From: Isoptericola dokdonensis DS-3
GTDB taxonomy: Bacteria; Actinomycetota; Actinomycetes; Actinomycetales; Cellulomonadaceae
Assembly (NCBI RefSeq): GCF_001636295.1
Contig: NZ_CP014209.1
Coordinates: forward strand, 2,108,001 to 2,172,000
Reading direction: 5' to 3'
Length of the DNA: 64,000 bases
The position numbers and the translations under genes were made by a program. Within the stretch, counting starts at the first letter, position 1. Each line of letters starts with the position of its first letter. The notes under the pieces are model-generated. The model was not told the origin of the DNA. It saw only the letters and a program-made list of their open reading frames with translations, and made no database searches. Shown here in pieces: positions 25,654 to 33,483 of the stretch.

Positions 25654-25757
25654 GCCTCGACGGTAGGCGCCCGGCCTGCCGCCCGCCGGAGGGACGGCCC
25701 GCCCGCCCGGGTGCAGCCTGCTGGCCCTGCCCGCCGGGGCACGTCAGGATGGGTTGC

Positions 25758-26525
25758 GTGACCGTGCTGCTGGACCCGCCCTCCCCCGCCCCGCTCGTCG
25801 TCGCCCACCGCGGTTACGCGGCCGTGGCTCCGCAGAACACGATGGCCTCGTTCGAGGCGGCGTGGCGCAGCGGGGCACCCGCCCTCGAGCTGGACGTGCG
25901 TCTCACCGCCGACGGCGTGCCGGTGATCATCCACGACCCGGTGGTGGACCGCGTCACCGACGGGTCGGGTGCGGTGGCCGACCTCGACGGCGCGACGATC
26001 GCCGGCCTCGACGCCGGGTCGGTCTTCTCCGAGCACCTGGCCGGCCAGCGGGTGCCGACCCTCGCGCAGGTGCTGCGTTTCCTCGCCCGCCGTCCGGGGT
26101 TCGACCTGCTGTGCGAGTACAAGGGCACATGGACGCCGGAGCAGCTCGCCCCGACGACCCGCGCCCTGGACGCGACCGGGCTCGCGGGACGCGTGCTCGT
26201 CCAGGGCTTCTCGCGGGAGACCGTCGCGGCGCTGCGGGAGGCCGCACCCCACCTGCCGCGCGGGCTGCTCTGCGACGCCGCACCCGCGGACCTGCTCGAC
26301 GCCGCCCGCGAGCTGGGCGCCGTCACCGTCAACCCGTCCGTCGCGGCGGTGCTCGCCGACCCCGACCTGGTGCGCCGCGCCCACGACGTCGGGCTGAAGG
26401 TCATGCCGTGGACGGCGAACGAGCCGCCGCTGTGGCGCGGGCTGGTCGCCGCCGGGGTCGACGCGATCATCACCGACCGCCCCGGGGAGCTGCTCGGCTG
26501 GCTCGCGGGCCGCGCCGAGGCCTGA
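25758..26525 (+). CDS. Glycerophosphodiester phosphodiesterase
   Basis: Hydrolyses glycerophosphodiesters from phospholipid turnover to glycerol-3-phosphate and an alcohol. The 255-aa product has the GDPD signatures HRGYAAVAPQNTMASFEAA (catalytic His-Arg and Asn), ELDVRLTADGVPVIIHDP (metal-binding Glu/Asp and the catalytic His), and LCEYKG. No signal peptide is seen, so it is likely cytoplasmic. GTG 25758 has AGGATGGG at a good distance; ATG 25749 in frame is the alternative. It ends in a repeat array that may also act as terminator. Confidence 0.9.
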   Translation: MTVLLDPPSPAPLVVAHRGYAAVAPQNTMASFEAAWRSGAPALELDVRLTADGVPVIIHDPVVDRVTDGSGAVADLDGATIAGLDAGSVFSEHLAGQRVPTLAQVLRFLARRPGFDLLCEYKGTWTPEQLAPTTRALDATGLAGRVLVQGFSRETVAALREAAPHLPRGLLCDAAPADLLDAARELGAVTVNPSVAAVLADPDLVRRAHDVGLKVMPWTANEPPLWRGLVAAGVDAIITDRPGELLGWLAGRAEA

Positions 26526-26540
26526 CCCCCTCTGCCCCAC

Positions 26541-26611
26541 GCGAGATCGACCCGGCGGGACCGAGATCGACGCACGGTGCGTCGATCTCGGTCCCGCTGG
26601 GTCGATCTCGC
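26541..26611. repeat. 20-bp-period repeat array D (CGAGATCGAC cores, mirrored)
   Basis: Cores CGAGATCGAC start at 26542 and 26562, and inverted cores GTCGATCTCG at 26581 and 26601, each 20 bp apart with 10-bp spacers. The whole forms 35-bp arms (26541-26575 and 26577-26611) with one mismatch and a single unpaired centre base. It lies between convergent gdpD and mscS genes and could work as a bidirectional terminator. Confidence 0.92.
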
Positions 26612-26626
26612 GGTGGGTGGGAGCGG

Positions 26627-28375
26627 CTACTGCCCGTCGCCGCCGTCATGGCCGTCGCCGGGGCCGTCGGTCGGGCCGCCGTCGCCGGAGTCGGGGGCCA
26701 TCCGGCGCGGACGTCGCCCGGTCCCGTCGGTGTCGCCCACGTCGCCCTCGCCGTCGTCGTCGCGGAAGACCTCGGTCGCGACCTCGCCGGTGAGCCGCCG
26801 TTCGGCGAGCTCCTCGCGCTCGGCGATGGCGTCCTCGCCCGGCCCGGAGAAGTGCTGGGCACGCTCCTCGGCGTCCTTGCTGCCGCTGTAGAGCCCCGGC
26901 CTGTCGATCGGGGACATCACGACGGTCTCGGCGGCACCGCCGCGCGCGGTCACGGGGACGTCCCCGAGCAGCACCGTCGTCTCGGGCGTCTCGGCGGGCG
27001 GCACCGACGACCTGGTCGGCGACGGCAGGCGACGGTCGCGCACCGGCGCCCGCCGCGGGCCGCGCCGGGTCGTGGACCGGGTCCCCCCGGCGGGAGCCTC
27101 CGCGGCGCTCTCCGCCGCGCCGTCGGTGGCGGACCCGGTGGACGCGGCGGACGCGGCGGACGAGCCCGGTGCTGCGGGCAGCACCGCCGGGGCCCGGCGT
27201 CCGATCCGCTCCGACGGCGCCGGGTCGGCGGAGGCACCGGCCGACGCCGCGGAGTCCTCCACGGGCGAGATCGCCGGGCCGTCACCGTCGTCGTCGGGCA
27301 ACGGCGCGACACCCTGGAGACGGGTGCGCGGAATCGCGTACGGGGCGGCCCGCTGGAGCCACACCACCAGGCCCTCGCGGACGGCGCAGCGCAGGTCCCA
27401 CAGGTTGCCGGCGTCGGCCGCGCTCACGAGCGCCCGGGTGCGCACCACTCCCTCGGTGGCACCGGTGACCTGCAGGATGCCGAGCCGCTGGTCCCACAGC
27501 GACGACTCCGCGAGCAGCCGGTCCAGCTCGGCGCGCATGTCGTCCAGCGGCACCCGGAAGTCGACGTCGATCTCGACCGTGCCCAGCAGGTCGGCGGCAC
27601 GCCGGGTCCAGTTCTCGAACGGTGTCGTCGTGAAGTAGGTGCTCGGCAGGATGAGGCGGCGGTCGTCCCACGCGTGCACGACGACGTAGGTGAGGGTGAT
27701 CTCCTCGATGCGGCCGAACTCCCCGTTCAGCACCACGACGTCGTCGACGCGGATGGCGTCGGTGAACGCGATCTGCATGCCCGCGAAGGTGTTCGCCAGG
27801 CTGGACTGCGCGGCGAGGCCGGCCACGAGGGACAGCAGGCCGGCCGACGCGAGGATCGAGGCGCCCGCGGCGCGCATCGCGGGGAACGTGAGGAGCACGG
27901 CGCCGACGGCCAGCACGGCGATCACCGCGACCGTGACCCGCCGCACCACCGAGATCTGGGTCTGGACGCGGCGGGCGTGCCGGTCGTCGCTGGAGTGGCT
28001 GATGCGGGCGAGCGTGCGGTCCTCGACGACGAACGCCATCGCGCCGACCAGCCACGCCGACGCGAGGATCGTCGCGATGAGCAGCCCGTGCCGTAGCGGG
28101 TCGTACCAGGCCTCGTCCTGGTGGGCGGACAGCCGGAAGGCGATCCACACGGCGACGACCATGAGCAGCACGCGCAGCGGCCGCCGCAGGCGGACGGACA
28201 TGTCGCGCAGCAGGGGCCGACGGCGGGCGATGCGGTGGATGATCGCCGAGACGATCGTCACGACGAGGTAGGCGGCGACGAGAGCGGCGGCGGCCCAGGC
28301 CAGGGTCACGGTGAGCGAGACCGTCGACTGGACGGTCTCCTCGGGGATGGCGGGGTCTCCGTCCAGGAACAACAT
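26627..28375 (-). CDS. Mechanosensitive channel, MscS family, with long disordered tail
   Basis: A 582-aa membrane protein. Four to five N-terminal hydrophobic segments are followed by the MscS pore helix and beta domain: GLLSLVAGLAAQSSLANTFAG, then DAIRVDDVVVLNGEFGRIEEITLTYV and LPSTYFTTTPFENWTRR. It should release solutes under hypo-osmotic shock. The last 210 or so residues are low-complexity Ala/Pro/Ser/Asp-rich and probably disordered and cytoplasmic, an extension not found in basic MscS. ATG 28375 follows a run of six G. Confidence 0.9.
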   Translation of the reverse strand: MLFLDGDPAIPEETVQSTVSLTVTLAWAAAALVAAYLVVTIVSAIIHRIARRRPLLRDMSVRLRRPLRVLLMVVAVWIAFRLSAHQDEAWYDPLRHGLLIATILASAWLVGAMAFVVEDRTLARISHSSDDRHARRVQTQISVVRRVTVAVIAVLAVGAVLLTFPAMRAAGASILASAGLLSLVAGLAAQSSLANTFAGMQIAFTDAIRVDDVVVLNGEFGRIEEITLTYVVVHAWDDRRLILPSTYFTTTPFENWTRRAADLLGTVEIDVDFRVPLDDMRAELDRLLAESSLWDQRLGILQVTGATEGVVRTRALVSAADAGNLWDLRCAVREGLVVWLQRAAPYAIPRTRLQGVAPLPDDDGDGPAISPVEDSAASAGASADPAPSERIGRRAPAVLPAAPGSSAASAASTGSATDGAAESAAEAPAGGTRSTTRRGPRRAPVRDRRLPSPTRSSVPPAETPETTVLLGDVPVTARGGAAETVVMSPIDRPGLYSGSKDAEERAQHFSGPGEDAIAEREELAERRLTGEVATEVFRDDDGEGDVGDTDGTGRRPRRMAPDSGDGGPTDGPGDGHDGGDGQ

Positions 28376-28392
28376 CCCCCCAGGCTAGGAAC

Positions 28393-29001
28393 TCAGGCTG
28401 GGTCTCGCTCGTCGCGGACCTGGACGCGACCTGAAGGGGTGTGCAGCCAGCCGCGCAGGCGTCCCGTCACCCAGGGCAGCACCCAGAACGACATGATCGG
28501 GGTGAGGACCAGCGTCGACACCAGCACCTGGACGGGCAGCAGCAGGTCGCGGAAGGCGGGCACCAGCCACGCGACCAGCAACGTGAACGCGAGGTTGACG
28601 GGGAAGAACCCGAGCCAGATCGCCACCGACTGCTTCCAGCGCGGCGGCGCGGGCAGCAGCGGCGGGCCGGACGGCTCGTCCTGGCGGACCGGAGGGTCGA
28701 ACCAGCCCTCGATGCCGGTGCGCCGGGTGACGGCCCGCTCCGTGACGAGCCCCTGCCCCTGGGCGAGCCAGCCCTGGCGGTCGGCCGAGCCCTCCCACGC
28801 CTCCAGCCGGTCGGCGTCGGCGAACCGGTAGAGCATCACCCAGTCCTCCGAGCCCTCCGCGGCCCGGATCCAGCCCGACCCGAGGAACCCCGGCCAGCGG
28901 TTGGCCAGCCGGACGCCGGACTGCACCCACGCGGTGACCTCCGGGACGCGATCGGGGCTGACGACGCGATGGATCGACACGGTGACGGGTGCGGAGCTCA
29001 T
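28393..29001 (-). CDS. ABM-domain protein with C-terminal membrane segments
   Basis: A 202-aa protein. The N-terminal half matches the antibiotic biosynthesis monooxygenase (ABM) fold (VTVSIHRVVSPDRVPEVTAW, WPGFLGSGWIRAAEGSEDWVMLYRF), usually a dimeric ferredoxin-like domain. The C-terminal half has two or three hydrophobic helices (KQSVAIWLGFFPVNLAFTLLV, LLPVQVLVSTLVLTPIMSF). This ABM-membrane fusion recurs in bacteria with no established role; heme or small-molecule handling is possible. ATG 29001 was selected over the longer frame. It ends 17 bp before the mscS start, so the two may form an operon. Confidence 0.82.
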   Translation of the reverse strand: MSSAPVTVSIHRVVSPDRVPEVTAWVQSGVRLANRWPGFLGSGWIRAAEGSEDWVMLYRFADADRLEAWEGSADRQGWLAQGQGLVTERAVTRRTGIEGWFDPPVRQDEPSGPPLLPAPPRWKQSVAIWLGFFPVNLAFTLLVAWLVPAFRDLLLPVQVLVSTLVLTPIMSFWVLPWVTGRLRGWLHTPSGRVQVRDERDPA

Positions 29002-29242
29002 GCGAGCAGTGTTCGACGGCGCGCCCGCCGATGCCCGCCGAGGACGACGCGCGGGACGGTGACGCCCGTCATACGGACGCCTCGCTCGCAACCGGCCGCT
29101 CCGTGCTTTGCCCGTTCTTCACGGACACCCCCCAGATCTTCCCCCGCTTGCGTGACGCTCCCCCGCGCAGAACCCAGGGTCCGGACACATCGCGGGCCCA
29201 CCATGGACGGCGGCCCCGAGACCACACCCGAGGACTCCCCCT

Positions 29243-30541
29243 GTGAACCTGCCCCGCTTCCGCCTGCCCCGACGACGCCACCCGCGCGCCGTCGGCCGGC
29301 ACCACCAGCCGAGCACCCGCCGCGCGGCGACCCCGCGCCCGACGACCCGCTCGACGAGGACGCCCGGACCCCGCGCCGCCGTCGGCGGCGCGATGGCCGT
29401 CCTGGCCGTCACCGCCGTGACCGCCACCGCGGTCACCGGCGGTCCCGCCGGCGCCGAGTCGTCGACCACGACCTCCACGACCGACGCCTCCACCGTCGTC
29501 GTGTCGCCGGACCTGGCCACCGCCGAGCCGACCGTCGTCGTGTCCCAGGACGAGACCACCGTCCGCGCGTCGTCCGCCCTCCAGCGCGCGACCGACGTCA
29601 CCACGGACCAGGCGACGCTCAGCAAGGCGCAGGAGCGCAAGATCGACGCGCAGGTCGAGAAGGTCGCCGGTCTCCTGGAGAGCCGCGACGCGGACTCGGC
29701 CTCCCGGTCCGGCGAGCGCAGCGCCCTGCCGCAGGGCACGGCCGCACCGGCGGCGCAGGGCGACGGATCGCCCGTCACCGCGACCGCCGACGAGATCCTC
29801 GCCGCGAACCGTGCCGCCGAGCGCGAGGCCGCGCAGGACGCGTCCGGGTCCGCCCCGGACCGCGCGCAGGCCGACGAGACCGAACGTGCCGAGGAGACCC
29901 CCGCCGAGGAGCAGCCCGAGGAGGCGGAGCCCGCGCAGGGCGAGGCCGAGCCCGCCGAGGCGGAGTCCACAGCCCTGGCCAAGGCGACCGACACCCTGGT
30001 CGACCTGCTCGACGCCGCACAGTCCGACACCGTCGACGTCGAGGCCGCGCCCGAGACCCCCGCGGACATCACCGCCGCGCAGGTGGCCGCCGCGCGCCAG
30101 GCCGCCGCGGGCCTGACGAAGTACGTCGACTCCGTCGTCGGCTACGGGAACGGCCAGATCCCGTCCGGCGAGCTCTGCGAGCTCGACTTCGCGCCCGGCG
30201 AGACCCTGCGGTGCGACGCCGCCGAACAGCTCGAGCGCCTCGACGTCGCGTACGCGGCGCGGTTCGGCGAGCACCTGTCGGTCAACGACTCCTACCGGTC
30301 GTACGCGGCGCAGGTCGCGACCAAGGCCGCCCGCGGTGCGATGGCGGCGGTGCCGGGCTACTCCAACCACGGGTGGGGCGTCGCCGTGGACCTCAACGGC
30401 GGCGTCGAGTCCTTCGGCACCGCGAAGTACGAGTGGCTGCGCGAGAACGGCCCGAAGTTCGGCTGGGACAACCCCGGCTGGGCTCGCGCCGACGGCCGCA
30501 AGCCCGAGGCCTGGCACTGGGAGTACAGCCCGATCGGGTGA
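29243..30541 (+). CDS. Secreted D-Ala-D-Ala carboxypeptidase, VanY/M15B family
   Basis: A 432-aa cell-wall peptidase. An Arg-rich N-terminus of about 45 residues precedes a hydrophobic segment (AAVGGAMAVLAVTAVTATAV), probably a long signal peptide. A Thr/Ala/Glu-rich low-complexity stalk of about 200 residues follows, then the M15B domain from about residue 290. Zinc and catalytic motifs are visible: SYRSYAAQV, SNHGWGVAVDL and WHWEY. It likely trims peptidoglycan stem peptides. GTG 29243 follows GAGGA by about eight bases. A 16-bp terminator follows. Confidence 0.88.
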   Translation: MNLPRFRLPRRRHPRAVGRHHQPSTRRAATPRPTTRSTRTPGPRAAVGGAMAVLAVTAVTATAVTGGPAGAESSTTTSTTDASTVVVSPDLATAEPTVVVSQDETTVRASSALQRATDVTTDQATLSKAQERKIDAQVEKVAGLLESRDADSASRSGERSALPQGTAAPAAQGDGSPVTATADEILAANRAAEREAAQDASGSAPDRAQADETERAEETPAEEQPEEAEPAQGEAEPAEAESTALAKATDTLVDLLDAAQSDTVDVEAAPETPADITAAQVAAARQAAAGLTKYVDSVVGYGNGQIPSGELCELDFAPGETLRCDAAEQLERLDVAYAARFGEHLSVNDSYRSYAAQVATKAARGAMAAVPGYSNHGWGVAVDLNGGVESFGTAKYEWLRENGPKFGWDNPGWARADGRKPEAWHWEYSPIG

Positions 30542-30571
30542 GGGTCGTCGACCGACCCGCCCCAGGAGCAC

Positions 30572-30607
30572 CGACGACGCGTCCCGCACCCGCGGGACGC
30601 GTCGTCG
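30572..30607. terminator. Strong bidirectional terminator
   Basis: A perfect 16-bp stem (CGACGACGCGTCCCGC and complement) with loop ACCC, between the convergent VanY and zincin genes. Confidence 0.9.
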
Positions 30608-30623
30608 TGCGTCCGGGCCCCGG

Positions 30624-30977
30624 TCAGTCCCAGCCGAGCTCGTGCAGGCGGTCGTCGTCGATGCCGAAGTGGTGGGCGATCTCGTGCACGACGGTGATCG
30701 CGACCTCTTCGGCCACGTCCTCGGGGGTGTCGCAGATCGCGAGCGTGGGGTGGCGGTAGACGGTGATGCGGTCGGGCAGCGAGCCCGCCGCCCAGACCTC
30801 GCCCCGCTCGGTGAGCGGCACCCCCTCGTAGAGGCCGAGCAGCTCGGGGTCGTGCGGCGGGGCGTCGTCCTCGACGAGCACCACGACGTTGTCCATGAGC
30901 CGGGTCAGCTCCGGCGGCACCTGGTCGAGGCCTTCGGCCACGGCTGCCTCGAACTCCTCGCGCGTCATCTCCACCAC
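30624..30977 (-). CDS. Zincin-like metallopeptidase family protein
   Basis: A 117-aa small putative zinc protease, matching the actinobacterial MTH1-type/Zincin_1 family: VTVVHEIAHHFGIDDDRLHELGW, giving HExxHxxGxxD, and YRHPTLAICDTPEDV. Function is unknown, although the zinc motif is complete. GTG 30977 is favoured because GGAGG lies eight bases upstream; a longer frame starts at GTG 30995. It is followed by a shared terminator with vanY. Confidence 0.85.
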   Translation of the reverse strand: MVEMTREEFEAAVAEGLDQVPPELTRLMDNVVVLVEDDAPPHDPELLGLYEGVPLTERGEVWAAGSLPDRITVYRHPTLAICDTPEDVAEEVAITVVHEIAHHFGIDDDRLHELGWD

Positions 30978-31075
30978 GACGCCATCCTCCCGCACGCCGC
31001 GCCCCGTACCGCACGCCGCGCCCCGTACCGCGCGCAGGCCCCGGACCCGGCCCGACCGGTATGCTGTCCCGGCTA

Positions 31076-31148
31076 GCCCCCATCGTCTAGCGGCCTAGGA
31101 CCCCGCCCTTTCACGGCGGTAGCACGGGTTCGAATCCCGTTGGGGGTA
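31076..31148 (+). tRNA. tRNA-Glu (anticodon TTC)
   Basis: A 73-nt cloverleaf with acceptor GCCCCCA/TGGGGGT (first pair G-T), anticodon stem CCGCC/GGCGG around loop CTTTCAC and T-arm ACGGG-TTCGAAT-CCCGT. CCA is encoded at 31149-31151. Confidence 0.95.
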
Positions 31149-31297
31149 CCACGTGAGCGTCGAGTCAGCACCTCGAAGCCCACGATCTGGGGTGTCATCC
31201 CTGGTCAGGAGCCGATTTCAGGTTCAGGCCGAGCATGGGGTACGCTTCTTCTCGGTTCGGAAACGAGCCGCCAGGCAGGCGAGGAATCGCCGGCCAT

Positions 31298-31371
31298 GGC
31301 CCTGTAGCGCAGTTGGTTAGCGCGCCGCCCTGTCACGGCGGAGGTCGCGGGTTCAAGTCCCGTCAGGGTCG
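31298..31371 (+). tRNA. tRNA-Asp (anticodon GTC)
   Basis: A 74-nt cloverleaf with acceptor GGCCCTG/CAGGGTC, anticodon stem CCGCC/GGCGG around loop CTGTCAC and T-arm GCGGG-TTCAAGT-CCCGT. CCA is not encoded. Confidence 0.95.
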
Positions 31372-31422
31372 CGCATGAAGCGCCCGGAACGTCGGAAACG
31401 GCGCCCGGGCTTTCGTGTCCGA

Positions 31423-31495
31423 GGCTCTGTAGCTCAGTTGGTAGAGCGTTCGACTGAAAATCGAAAGGTCACCGGATCGACGCCGGTCGGAGCCA
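31423..31495 (+). tRNA. tRNA-Phe (anticodon GAA)
   Basis: A 73-nt cloverleaf with acceptor GGCTCTG/CGGAGCC, anticodon stem TTCGA/TCGAA around loop CTGAAAA and T-stem ACCGG/CCGGT. The T-loop reads ATCGACG, so the usual T54 is A54. Confidence 0.93.
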
Positions 31496-31502
31496 CCTCA
31501 GC

Positions 31503-31539
31503 ACGAAGGCCGCAGCCCCCACGGGGTTGCGGCCTTCGT
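31503..31539 (+). terminator. Terminator of the tRNA cluster
   Basis: A 12-bp perfect stem (ACGAAGGCCGCA and complement) with an inner CCCC/GGGG helix, eight bases after tRNA-Phe. Confidence 0.85.
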
Positions 31540-31625
31540 CGTCGACGCAGCCGTAGGAATTGCCTGTCTCGGCTGGTCACGGTTGAGTGGGGTGCACACG
31601 TCCACCACGAGGATCGGAGCAGCCG

Positions 31626-32042
31626 ATGACGGACTGGGACGACGGGCGGCCCCCGCCCGCCGATCAACCGCCCAGCATGGGCCGGCTGGTCGAGCAGGTC
31701 TCGGAACAGGCCACCCGCCTGGTACGCGCCGAGATCGCGCTCGCCAAGGCCGAGCTCGCCGACAAGGCGAAGCGGTCGGGCATCGGTGTCGGGCTCTTCG
31801 CCGCCGCGCTCGTCATCGTCCTGTACGCGGTCGGGGTGCTGATCTGGTCCGGCATCATCGGGCTCGACGAGGTCTGGCCGCTGTGGCTGTCCGCCCTCGT
31901 CGTCGGCGTGGCCATGCTGCTGCTGGCGGGGCTGCTGGTCTTCGTCGGCGTCAAGCTCCTCAAGCAGGCGGCCCGACGGCCGGAGACCATCGACCGTGTG
32001 AAGGACGACGTCGCGAGCTTCAAGGAGGGGATCTCGAGGTGA
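31626..32042 (+). CDS. Holin-X-like (phage holin superfamily III) membrane protein
   Basis: A 138-aa protein of the actinobacterial Holin-X family: an N-terminal amphipathic, charged helix (LVEQVSEQATRLVRAEIALAKAEL), two membrane helices (about residues 50-72 and 83-106) and a charged tail. Despite the family name these are chromosomal proteins of unknown role, not phage lysis genes. The ATG at 31626 follows a GGAG. The last bases overlap the GTG start of the DUF3618 gene, a common pairing. Confidence 0.88.
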   Translation: MTDWDDGRPPPADQPPSMGRLVEQVSEQATRLVRAEIALAKAELADKAKRSGIGVGLFAAALVIVLYAVGVLIWSGIIGLDEVWPLWLSALVVGVAMLLLAGLLVFVGVKLLKQAARRPETIDRVKDDVASFKEGISR

Positions 32043-32359
32043 GCCGGACGACTCCCCCGCCGGACGACCTGACCGGTCCGCCGCCGACCCCGGCCGAGCT
32101 CCGGTCGGAGGTGGAGCACGCCCGGCGCGAGCTCGCCGACGCGATCGACGCCCTCACGACCCGGGTCTCGCCGTCCTATCAGGCCTCCCAGCTCGCCCGG
32201 AACACGCGCCAGGCGGCGGAGGACGTCGGCGGCCTCCTGTCCGGGGACGGGCTGCCCGCCCACGAGCGCCGCGCGCGCAACGCCAAGATCCTGCTGGGGG
32301 TGGCAGCGGCGGGAGTCGTCACGGTCGCCGTCCTCGTCATCAAGGTCGTGCGCCGCTGA
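32039..32359 (+). CDS. DUF3618 protein
   Basis: A 106-aa protein with the DUF3618 signature: AELRSEVEHARRELADAIDALTTRVSPSYQA, a segment that pairs with Holin-X-like proteins. One C-terminal membrane helix (KILLGVAAAGVVTVAVLVIKV) would anchor it with the helical head in the cytoplasm. GTG 32039 overlaps the preceding stop (GTGA) and lies downstream of AGGAGGGG. Function is unknown; genetic coupling suggests a complex with the Holin-X-like protein. Confidence 0.87.
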   Translation: MSRTTPPPDDLTGPPPTPAELRSEVEHARRELADAIDALTTRVSPSYQASQLARNTRQAAEDVGGLLSGDGLPAHERRARNAKILLGVAAAGVVTVAVLVIKVVRR

Positions 32360-32386
32360 GGTGACACGCGATCGTCGAGACGTCGC

Positions 32387-32427
32387 ACGAGCATCGACCC
32401 GCCGCCCTCGCCCGGGTCGATGCTCGT
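32387..32427. terminator. Bidirectional terminator
   Basis: A 14-bp perfect stem (ACGAGCATCGACCC and complement) with a 13-base loop, between the convergent DUF3618 and BldC-like genes. Confidence 0.85.
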
Positions 32428-32475
32428 TTCGCGTCCGCGCGCTGTCGCCGAAGTGCTGTCGCGGACGCGGAACGA

Positions 32476-32736
32476 CTAGCGGCCGGGGCCGCCGGCGCTG
32501 CTGTCCGGATCCGCCGCCGCGGCGTTCGCCGCCGCCTCGGCCTCGGCCGCCTCGGAGGCGGCGCCGAGCAGCGCCCGGACCTCCGACTCCTTGTAGCGCC
32601 GATGACCGCCGAGCGTCCGGATGGACGAGAGCTTGCCCGCCTTGGCCCACCGCGTGACGGTCTTCGGGTCGACACGGAAGAGGCTCGCGACCTCCGCGGG
32701 TGTCAACAGCACCTCGGAGTCCCCGTGGAAACTCAT
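32476..32736 (-). CDS. BldC-like MerR-type DNA-binding protein
   Basis: An 86-aa protein whose core LLTPAEVASLFRVDPKTVTRWAKAG, then GGHRRYKESEVRALL, is the BldC/MerR-like winged HTH that in Streptomyces controls the timing of development. It lacks an effector domain. An Ala/Glu-rich tail of about 30 residues extends beyond the usual 68-residue BldC. The start ATG has AGGTGGC upstream. It is divergent from the DUF3073 gene, with a perfect palindrome between them. Confidence 0.87.
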   Translation of the reverse strand: MSFHGDSEVLLTPAEVASLFRVDPKTVTRWAKAGKLSSIRTLGGHRRYKESEVRALLGAASEAAEAEAAANAAAADPDSSAGGPGR

Positions 32737-32965
32737 CCCCTGCCACCTCCTGGCACGCGACCGGTCCGGACGGCGTCCGTGAGCTCGACGGCCGTGTCAT
32801 GCCATTGTGTGCAGAAAGTGGGATTGAGGCGACTTGAACCGTGTACGGCCGGCCTCGGCCCCTTCGAGCAGGCGTGGCGAAGATCACCGCCGCGGCGTCG
32901 ATCGGCTCCCGAACGGGGTCGACATGACGGAGAACACGCGCCGCGACGCCCACCGAGTGGAGGGA

Positions 32966-32980
32966 ATGCTCCCGGAGCAT
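32966..32980. promoter_or_regulatory. Perfect 15-bp palindrome in the bldC-DUF3073 intergenic region
   Basis: ATGCTCCCGGAGCAT (7-bp arms, one central base) lies about 93 bp before the DUF3073 start within a 336-bp gap that otherwise shows nothing recognisable. It could be an operator or a short hairpin in a leader. Confidence 0.5.
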
Positions 32981-33072
32981 GTACCGTTAGAGCCTGAACA
33001 GACGAAATCTTCTCTCGGGGCCGCACGTCTGAGACGTTGCCGCCCCGCTCCTACGTTGAGGGGGTCGGAGCC

Positions 33073-33282
33073 ATGGGCCGCGGCCGTCAGAAGGCTAAGC
33101 ACACCAAGGTCGCTCGCGCGCTGAAGTACTACAGCCCCGAGACGAACTACCACGCGCTGGAGCAGGAGCTCCAAGGTAGTCCGCAGACCGACGTTGCCAC
33201 CGAGGATCGCTGGACGAGTTCTGGCGGGGAGTCCGAGTACGACAACTCCAGCTACACCGCCTGGGACGACGACCGCCGCTGA
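33073..33282 (+). CDS. DUF3073 protein
   Basis: A 69-aa actinobacterial protein with the characteristic start MGRGRQKAKHTKVARALKYY and an acidic, Ser/Asp-rich C-terminus. Function is unknown; a basic head and acidic tail suggest nucleic-acid contact. The ATG at 33073 is fixed by conservation of the start, with GAGGGGG about nine bases upstream. A 17-bp terminator follows. Confidence 0.9.
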   Translation: MGRGRQKAKHTKVARALKYYSPETNYHALEQELQGSPQTDVATEDRWTSSGGESEYDNSSYTAWDDDRR

Positions 33283-33322
33283 CGGCGGCCCTCCGTTCCA
33301 GGCCAGGTCTCCGACCACACAC

Positions 33323-33360
33323 CGACAGGGTCGGGCGGCGCACGCCGCCCGACCCTGTCG
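33323..33360 (+). terminator. Terminator after the DUF3073 gene
   Basis: A perfect 17-bp stem (CGACAGGGTCGGGCGGC and complement) with loop GCAC, 41 bp after the stop. Confidence 0.9.
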
Positions 33361-33433
33361 TGCGTGGCGGGCCCGGCGGTGGCCTCCGGCCCCGTCGCGT
33401 CGTGCGCGCCCGGCCGATGCGGTGGACGACGCA

Positions 33434-33467
33434 CGGTGCCGCCCGGCACGGACGCCGGGCGGCACCG
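33434..33467 (-). terminator. Terminator after purM
   Basis: A perfect 14-bp stem (CGGTGCCGCCCGGC and complement) with a six-base loop, 17 bp past the purM stop on the minus strand. Confidence 0.85.
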
Positions 33468-33483
33468 CCGCGTCAGGATCCGG

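Noticed and set aside
29069..30589. Long minus-strand open frame opposite the VanY gene
   Set aside because: Shadow of the Ala/Glu-rich stalk; repetitive Gly/Leu/Arg composition with no motif.
31626..32042. Phage lysis gene (holin)
   Set aside because: The holin-like family name is misleading; no endolysin or phage genes are nearby, and the DUF3618 pairing is chromosomal.
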